From Ardenticatenaceae bacterium (lineage in GTDB: Bacteria > Chloroflexota > Anaerolineae > Promineifilales > Promineifilaceae), in the NCBI GenBank assembly GCA_020634565.1, contig JACKBN010000003.1, forward strand, positions 248,001-312,000: a DNA stretch of 64,000 nt, written 5' to 3'. A program made the translations under genes and the position numbers. The notes under the pieces were generated by a model. That model made no database searches, was not told the origin of the DNA, and worked only from the letters and a program-made list of their open reading frames with translations. Positions 59,099-64,000 of the stretch are shown here, in pieces (position 1 is the first letter of the stretch; every line of letters starts with the position of its first letter).

Positions 59099-59632
59099 AT
59101 GCAAAACGGTAACGCTTTCCGCACCTTTACAGATGAGGCCAAACAATATTTGTTTGGCCTTAAAGTAGCCATCTATTATGCGGAGCCGCTGCCTTCAACG
59201 ACGGATGAGCGGTTGCGGGTAATTGTGGAAAGGTTTATGCGGGGAACGGCCGTTGAGCAGGAACAGTTTCAGCTTTCTTTGGATCAGGCACAGCGATCGC
59301 TGTTTGGCATCTACGGCCATCGGGCGGCTACCATTGCCGTCCGCCAAAACGATCAGGCGTGGCTGTTTTCTGGCCTGGTGGGGGCCGTCATCGCCAATTA
59401 CGTCATCCCGCCAAAGCGTAATGTCGATGTGAGCCTGGCCGTTTACCACCATTGCGCCCAAAAGATTGGCATTTCCCCGGCAGAGCTTTTTACCCAAGCG
59501 GCCGAGTACGCTCAACCAGAACTGGCGCAAAAATTGCATACTTTTGGTCACCGCGCCGACGTTCATCTAAAGCAGTACGGTTGGCAAGAGCAAAAAACCC
59601 CGGACGGGGTTCGCTACAAATTTTCCTGGTAA
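59099..59632 (+). CDS. Conserved-looking soluble protein of unknown function
   Basis: 177 residues, no signal or membrane segment. Helical, with FGLKVAIYYAEPLPS near the start and GIYGHRAATIAVRQ in the middle. I do not recognise the family. Sixteen bases after the propeller gene, with GGAG before the ATG, so probably in the same transcript. Confidence 0.65.
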   Translation: MQNGNAFRTFTDEAKQYLFGLKVAIYYAEPLPSTTDERLRVIVERFMRGTAVEQEQFQLSLDQAQRSLFGIYGHRAATIAVRQNDQAWLFSGLVGAVIANYVIPPKRNVDVSLAVYHHCAQKIGISPAELFTQAAEYAQPELAQKLHTFGHRADVHLKQYGWQEQKTPDGVRYKFSW

Positions 59633-59649
59633 TTGGGTAAAAAGTAAAT

Positions 59650-60039
59650 TTAGTGGGATTGGGCCAAAGCGGTGGCAATGGTTTCTACGAGCGTATGAAA
59701 CCGGTACGGTTTTTGCAAAAACAAAACATCTGGATTTTTACTGAAAAAGTCTGATGTTTCCTCTTCGCTGTAACCTGAGGAAATTACGACCTGCACGTCC
59801 GGTTTGATTTCCCTCAGCTTGGTGAAAATCTCAGCGCCATTCATGTTTGGCATTTTGAAATCTAGCAATACGACATTAATTTCATCGTGGTGCGCCTGGA
59901 ATAGATCAATGGCTTGTGGCCCATTATCAGCCAACAGCACCTCCATGCCGCGCGCGGTCAGCATGTCTTCCGCTACCGAGAGTAACGTTTGTTGATCATC
60001 AACCACTAATGCCCTGCCAGATAAGTTAGAATTTTGCAT
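59650..60039 (-). CDS. Single-domain response regulator
   Basis: 129 residues, a receiver domain only. Seen: the VVDDQQ acidic pair, phospho-acceptor Asp in VVLLDFKMPNMNG, SSGYSEEE (Ser/Thr switch), and LQKPYR with the Lys. CheY/Spo0F-like. It could be a partner of the orphan kinase at 12956, but nothing links them besides the window. Confidence 0.9.
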   Translation of the reverse strand: MQNSNLSGRALVVDDQQTLLSVAEDMLTARGMEVLLADNGPQAIDLFQAHHDEINVVLLDFKMPNMNGAEIFTKLREIKPDVQVVISSGYSEEETSDFFSKNPDVLFLQKPYRFHTLVETIATALAQSH

Positions 60040-60144
60040 TTTCTCTTTGTATCATTTTATGCTTGCTTTGTGAAGGGGTCTTGGGTCTTATGGGCTACGG
60101 TCCTCCGTAAAGTTTAAGCTTGGTGTATGAAAAAGGGCGGGTAG

Positions 60145-60174
60145 TTGCTTATCAATCTAAAAAACAGCTACAAT
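60145..60174 (+). promoter_or_regulatory. Possible promoter of the zinc-ribbon gene
   Basis: TTGCTT (60145-60150) and TACAAT (60169-60174), spacer 18, 29 bases before the start codon. Confidence 0.4.
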
Positions 60175-60203
60175 CACCTAATTCAACCACATGGGAGAGT
60201 GTT

Positions 60204-60416
60204 ATGAACGTTCGTTGCAACTACTGTCGTCAATCTTTTAATTTAAGCCGGGATTATTTAGAGGCCGCCCTGGCTAAAGCTACGGAAAAAAATCAGAAAT
60301 ATCACACCGTTGAGTGTATCAACTGCCGCAAGGTGATCAAAGTCTCTGTGGCCCAAATGAAGCGGTACGCCCCAGAAACAGAACCATCAGCCGAGGAAGC
60401 CGAGACGGAAGATTAG
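60204..60416 (+). CDS. Small zinc-ribbon protein
   Basis: 70 residues. Two Cys pairs (CNYC at 5-8, CINC near 38-41) frame a helical segment, followed by an acidic tail (EPSAEEAETED). A structural zinc site is likely. The start at 60204 has GAGAG upstream and gives CxxC near the N-terminus. Its TAG stop overlaps the nadD stop on the other strand (60413-60416). Function unknown. Confidence 0.75.
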   Translation: MNVRCNYCRQSFNLSRDYLEAALAKATEKNQKYHTVECINCRKVIKVSVAQMKRYAPETEPSAEEAETED

Positions 60417-61030
60417 GCGTTTTGGGGCTGATATAGCTGGTGCTGATGGAGATACGTGGCAACGGCCGTTGGCACCAGATAGTTCGGTTCATGTCCTTGT
60501 TTGGCCCAAGCCCGGATGGCCGTAGCCGAAATAGACAGGGTAGGACCCTCTAGCAAGTCAACGGCCGTTTTGATGCCAGGAACGGCCGTTTCCAAAATTT
60601 CCCAATTCACTTCTGCGCCCGGTCGAGGCAGCACTGCCAGCCGACACGCCTGAATAAGTTGCGCTGGTTCGGTCCAGGTGGGCAGGTCACGCAGCGAATC
60701 GCCGCCAATCAACAGCCAAAATGCACTATCGGGATAACGTTGCCGTAGCAGAGGCAGCAGGGTGACAGTGGTATGTGGTTCTGGGCGGGTGCAGTCGGTA
60801 GTGTCTAGCTCAAAGCGGGGATTCTCCTGAATAGCCAGGGAAACCATTTGTAGACGATGGGAAACGGCCGTAATTACCCGCCCTTGTTTGTGTACTGGAT
60901 CTCCCACCGGTAAAAAAAGCACACGATCCAGATGAAGTTGAACCCGGGCCAGCTCGGCCAGCCACAAGTGGCCCCAATGAGGCGGATCAAATGTGCCGCC
61001 TAGCAAACCAATTCGCTGCTGTTTACTCAC
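60413..61030 (-). CDS. nadD: Nicotinate-nucleotide adenylyltransferase
   Basis: Makes deamido-NAD from NaMN and ATP. 205 residues. Seen: GLLGGTFDPPHWGHLWLAE, FLPVGDPVHK, LLIGGDSLRDLPTW, and ISATAIRAW (the SSTxIR motif in variant form). The GTG at 61030 overlaps the obgE stop by eight bases and has GGAG before it; the longer frame runs into obgE. Co-transcribed with obgE, as in many bacteria. Confidence 0.92.
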   Translation of the reverse strand: MSKQQRIGLLGGTFDPPHWGHLWLAELARVQLHLDRVLFLPVGDPVHKQGRVITAVSHRLQMVSLAIQENPRFELDTTDCTRPEPHTTVTLLPLLRQRYPDSAFWLLIGGDSLRDLPTWTEPAQLIQACRLAVLPRPGAEVNWEILETAVPGIKTAVDLLEGPTLSISATAIRAWAKQGHEPNYLVPTAVATYLHQHQLYQPQNA

Positions 61031-62285
61031 CCCACTCCAGCTCTTCTTCGCCAATGTAAACCGGGTCACCCACGGTCACGCCCGCCTCAGTAAGCGCCTG
61101 CGAAATGCCCATCGACTCCAAAATTTTCTGGAAGCGCAGCAGCGTCGAATCGAACTCAAAATAGGTCATCGCTGCCACCCGCTCAATTTGCTTGCCGCGC
61201 ACGCGCCAGCCATCCCCTTCGCGTTCAATGGTAAACCCATCGTCATCCGCCGCGCGAATGACCGCAATCTCGTCATCGTGGCGCGTCTTGGGAGCGGGCG
61301 CTTCATCCAGCATGCGCCGCACGCGATACAGCATTTGCCGCACATTTTGCCCCGTCACCGCCGAAATCGACATGAACGGATAGCCTGCCTTCTTGACCTC
61401 TTCTTCAATGAGCGGTTCCCAGGCAACTGCGTCTGGTAAATCCATTTTGTTGAGGACGACGATCTGCGGCCGTTCTTCTAATGCAATGTCATATAAAGCC
61501 AGTTCCTGGTTGATCATCGCCCACTCTTCCAGTGGTTCTTTGGCCGACCCATCCAGCAAATGAATGAGTACTCGCGTGCGCTCCACGTGGCGTAAAAAGT
61601 CATGGCCCAGCCCTGTGCCGCTGGCCGCGCCTTCAATCAAGCCAGGAATGTCGGCCACCACAAACGTCTCAAAATCATCCAGCTCTACCACACCTAAATT
61701 GGGTTGCAGGGTGGTAAATGGATAGTTAGCTACTTTGGGACTGGCGCCACTAATCACAGATAGCAACGTGGATTTGCCCGCATTTGGCACGCCCACAATG
61801 CCTACATCGGCAATAAGCTTGAGCTCCAGCGTGACCCACATTTCTGCACCCGGTTCGCCTCGTTCGGCAATGCGCGGTGCCTGGTTAACGCTGCTGGCAA
61901 AATGAACGTTGCCCCGGCCCCCTTTGCCTCCCTCCAGCGCCGTGATTTTATGTTCCTCAGAGGTGATGTCAGCCAAAATAGTGCCGGTTTCAGCATCGCG
62001 AATCACAGTCCCAATGGGAACTTCAATGATCAAATCTTCGCCGCGTTTGCCGTTGCGCTTTTGTGTGCCGCCATGCGTGCCATGTTCCGCCTTGAAGTGT
62101 GCCTGGCGGTTGAAGCGCATTAAGCTGTTTAGATGGCGGCTGGCTGTAAAGATAATGGCGCCACCATCGCCTCCGTCGCCCCCATCTGGGCCGCCGTAAG
62201 GCACATGCTTTTCCCGGCGGAAACTCAGCATGCCATCGCCGCCATTGCCGCTGCGAATGTAAATTTTGGCTTGATCGAAAAACAT
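61023..62285 (-). CDS. obgE: Obg-family GTPase with OCT domain
   Basis: Ribosome-associated GTPase, 420 residues. N-terminal glycine-rich Obg fold (RSGNGGDGMLSFRREKHVPYGGPDGGDGGDGG), G domain with GVPNAGKST (G1), DIPGLIEGA (G3) and NKMDLP (G4), and a C-terminal OCT domain (about 350-420, EREGDGWRVRGKQIER, ...DPVYIGEEELEW). One base separates its start from the DUF177 stop; nadD overlaps its end. Confidence 0.96.
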   Translation of the reverse strand: MFFDQAKIYIRSGNGGDGMLSFRREKHVPYGGPDGGDGGDGGAIIFTASRHLNSLMRFNRQAHFKAEHGTHGGTQKRNGKRGEDLIIEVPIGTVIRDAETGTILADITSEEHKITALEGGKGGRGNVHFASSVNQAPRIAERGEPGAEMWVTLELKLIADVGIVGVPNAGKSTLLSVISGASPKVANYPFTTLQPNLGVVELDDFETFVVADIPGLIEGAASGTGLGHDFLRHVERTRVLIHLLDGSAKEPLEEWAMINQELALYDIALEERPQIVVLNKMDLPDAVAWEPLIEEEVKKAGYPFMSISAVTGQNVRQMLYRVRRMLDEAPAPKTRHDDEIAVIRAADDDGFTIEREGDGWRVRGKQIERVAAMTYFEFDSTLLRFQKILESMGISQALTEAGVTVGDPVYIGEEELEWGE

Positions 62286-62286
62286 A

Positions 62287-62808
62287 TTAGTTATCTTTTG
62301 AGTTGAGTAGCTGCTGCAACGCGCTCAGGCGTGGGTCGATTGGATTGGGCTCGCAGCCACAATCGCCCTCGTTGAGATTTTTCCCGCATTCCATGCACAA
62401 GCCCTGGCAATCAGGTCGGCAAATGGGCTGGATAGGTGTTTCCAGCACGGTGAGTTCACGCACCAGTGGCGCCAGATCAATAAACCCATCTTCCCCGATG
62501 GTATATTCGCCTTCTGGGGCCGTGTGTGGCGGGTAGTAAAAGAGATCATCCAATTGCAGCTGGATGGGAACGATTGCCTCTTCCAGGCAGCGCACACATT
62601 CACTCACGACCGTGCTGTTCAGGGTGCCACTTACGTAGACACCTTCAGAGGTGCGCGTCGCGGTAAAGGTTCCTGCCAGAGGGCTTAGGGTTAAATCCTC
62701 CACCTGAATGGTGGGGTAGCTTAGTTCGATTGTCCGACTGGTGCCCAAAGTGGATTCTAAAAAGAAGCCGAAGTTGAAGCGCAGTCGGGAAGGGCGTTTA
62801 TTTGTCAT
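62287..62808 (-). CDS. YceD (DUF177) family protein
   Basis: 173 residues of the YceD/DUF177 group, linked in other bacteria to 23S rRNA accumulation. Seen: VVSECVRCLEEAIVPIQL, the ELTVLETPIQPICRPDCQGLCMECGKNLNEGDCGC Cys-rich block, and the DPRLSALQQLL end. The ATG at 62808 has GGGAGGG upstream. Usually this gene precedes rpmF; here obgE follows after one base. Confidence 0.88.
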   Translation of the reverse strand: MTNKRPSRLRFNFGFFLESTLGTSRTIELSYPTIQVEDLTLSPLAGTFTATRTSEGVYVSGTLNSTVVSECVRCLEEAIVPIQLQLDDLFYYPPHTAPEGEYTIGEDGFIDLAPLVRELTVLETPIQPICRPDCQGLCMECGKNLNEGDCGCEPNPIDPRLSALQQLLNSKDN

Positions 62809-62882
62809 GGGGTCCCTCCCTTCGGAAAAATTTAGGATTGGAGTATAACATACGCCTTCAGAAACAAGAAAAAGGCTCATAA

Positions 62883-63494
62883 ATGACAAAACTTTTAGTA
62901 GCAACCCATAATAAGGGAAAAGTAAAAGAGTTTGCCGAGATGTTGGCGGACTTAAAGATTGAGTGGCTTAGTCTGGATGATGTCGGCGTAATCGAGGATG
63001 TAGAGGAAACGGGCAGTACATTCCGAGACAACAGCATCCTCAAGGCGCGGGCATACGCAGCAGAAACGGGCTTGCTAACGCTGGCGGATGATTCTGGGCT
63101 AGAGGTGGATGCCCTTGACGGTGCGCCGGGTGTGTACACGGCAAGGTATGGGGGTGCGGGGTTAACGGCCGTTCAACGCTACCAAAAGCTCCTCGAAGCC
63201 ATAAAAGACGTACCAGAACCGCAGCGCACGGCCCGCTTTCGCTGCGTCATTGTGCTGGCTGGGCCAGATGGCGCCCTGTTGGGCGAGTCCGAGGGGATAT
63301 GTGACGGGCAGATTGCCTTTGCGCCGGCGGGGGAAGGCGGGTTTGGTTACGATCCCGTCTTTTATCTACCGCAATTTGGCCAGACAATGGCCCAATTGAG
63401 CCCGGCTGAAAAGCACAAAATTAGCCACCGTGGGCGCGCCGTGCAGGCGATTGTGCCGCGCCTGCGTGAACTGCTGCAAAATGACACTGGTTAG
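62883..63494 (+). CDS. rdgB: RdgB/HAM1-family XTP/dITP pyrophosphatase
   Basis: Removes hypoxanthine and xanthine nucleotides from the pool. 203 residues. Seen: LLVATHNKGKVKEFAEML, ETGSTFRDNSILKARAYA, LTLADDSGLEVDALDGAPGVYTARYGG, GEGGFGYDPVFYLP and KHKISHRGRA. Normal family length. Divergent from the DUF177-obgE-nadD unit. Confidence 0.95.
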   Translation: MTKLLVATHNKGKVKEFAEMLADLKIEWLSLDDVGVIEDVEETGSTFRDNSILKARAYAAETGLLTLADDSGLEVDALDGAPGVYTARYGGAGLTAVQRYQKLLEAIKDVPEPQRTARFRCVIVLAGPDGALLGESEGICDGQIAFAPAGEGGFGYDPVFYLPQFGQTMAQLSPAEKHKISHRGRAVQAIVPRLRELLQNDTG

Positions 63495-63704
63495 ACCGCT
63501 TGCCAGAAGTTGCTTCTATTCTTTTCACTATTGCCTGTAAAGTAGGTTACGGGGGAATTGTGTAACAACCCAACGCGAGAGTGTAGTAACTTGATCGATG
63601 AGGTTGCACGATGTTTCACAGCAAACGGCCGTTCCTTCCGGCATACTTAAAGCATATTGGCACATTGTTTGTTGGCAATCTTGAGTGATTGAAGGAGTGA
63701 CAAG

Positions 63705-64000
63705 ATGAAAGCAGTTTTAGTGGTAGACGATAATACGGCCGTACGGATGGTTCTGACCGATTTCTTGAAAATGGCTTATCCGACTGCCCGCGTTTTGCAG
63801 GCTGAAAATGGCGAAGATGGGCTGGCATTGGCCCAGGCAGAACATCCTGACGTGGTGTTGATGGATGCCGAAATGCCTATTTTGGACGGCTTTGCCGCCG
63901 CGCGAAAATTGCGGCAGACTGCCGAAACTCGGCAAATCCCGATCATCGCTATTTCGAGCGGGGCCAGCAACAATGAATTGGTCAGCGGCTTGCGTAGCCT
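63705..64000 (+). CDS. Response regulator, partial (3' end outside window)
   Basis: The first about 98 residues of a receiver domain: LVVDDN acidic pair, VVLMDAEMPILDGF with the phospho-acceptor Asp, and IIAISSGASN (switch Ser). GAAGGAG precedes the ATG. Whether an output domain follows is not visible. The palindrome encodes Thr-Ala-Val after VVDDN. The 210-base gap upstream holds no gene. Confidence 0.9.
   Translation, partial: MKAVLVVDDNTAVRMVLTDFLKMAYPTARVLQAENGEDGLALAQAEHPDVVLMDAEMPILDGFAAARKLRQTAETRQIPIIAISSGASNNELVSGLRS

Larger units (their letters stand above)
1..64000. repeat. Dispersed ACGGCCGT palindrome (window-wide)
   Basis: The octamer ACGGCCGT was counted by eye about a hundred times, roughly one per 600 bases, against about one expected by chance in 64 kb of random sequence. 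Examples: 360-367, 17253-17260, 19864-19871, 49594-49601, 49621-49628, 52493-52500. It is often extended to AACGGCCGTT. In genes it is read as Thr-Ala-Val, Asn-Gly-Arg or Arg-Pro depending on phase. The longest stretch without it is 33750-36692. Confidence 0.9.

Noticed and set aside
1..64000. tRNA, rRNA or tmRNA genes
   Set aside because: Gaps were read for T-loop-like GTTCGAATC patterns and ribosomal signatures; none was found. A covariance search could still find a missed one.

Overview
The window looks like a chromosomal segment of a free-living bacterium of the Chloroflexota (Anaerolineae-like). This rests on Thr/Pro-rich lipoproteins and secreted proteins, STAND/TPR ATPases, the mix of metabolic families, a medium GC content, and coding packed on both strands. 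The species call is inference; no rRNA or tRNA was seen. A strong genome signature is present: the octamer palindrome ACGGCCGT (often extended to AACGGCCGTT) occurs about a hundred times by eye, inside genes, between genes and even inside promoter spacers.

Layout. 1-5.6 kb (minus): partial miaA, yraN, a GT4 glycosyltransferase, a degenerate cinA, a cyclic-nucleotide-binding protein and an M19 dipeptidase. 5.6-9 kb (minus): a GNAT acetyltransferase, then pyrC-pyrB, both closely resembling the DHOase and ATCase parts of animal CAD and lying in the same order. 9-13 kb (minus): metA-metY for direct sulfhydrylation, preceded by a Met/Cys-rich 41-codon candidate leader ORF, and followed by a LysE-type exporter and a small protein. 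13-20 kb: histidine kinase, aroQ, a small membrane protein, a secreted protein and a large STAND-TPR ATPase.

19.8-32 kb (plus) is a tryptophan region. A TTGACA promoter and a Trp T-box leader precede trpB2, trpE, trpS and trpG. Then come an M16 presequence-protease-like peptidase and a lipoprotein, and then trpD, a NUDT6-like Nudix gene and trpC. The gaps are loaded with several families of small palindromic repeats, and one such palindrome sits in frame inside trpE. The ribosomal genes rpmB and rpmG follow.

33-37.5 kb (minus): a CDP-sugar set (rfbF-like, rfbG-like, NAD epimerase). It is split by an AT-rich island (LprI-like lipoprotein, MarR regulator, DUF2269 membrane protein) that also carries a broken copy of the epimerase 5' end. 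37.5-42 kb: mtnA, a large DUF6351-like secreted protein, and a tiny RHH plus T2SF-domain pair with its own promoter and operator. 42-49 kb: yvcK, gap, a MazG-like pyrophosphohydrolase, a phosphoesterase, then a tightly coupled trio: membrane-anchored metallopeptidase, solute-binding lipoprotein and TPR protein. 52-64 kb: a SulP-STAS-rhodanese fusion, glpX, a DUF2270-DUF2179 protein, a beta-propeller protein, nadD-obgE-DUF177, rdgB and two response regulators.

The best candidates for something new are the ACGGCCGT signature, the Met/Cys-rich leader before metA, the RHH-T2SF micro-operon, the palindrome inserted in trpE, and the split CAD-like pyrimidine pair. Starts were chosen from ribosome-binding sites, overlaps and family length. 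All homology statements come from reading motifs, not from searches.
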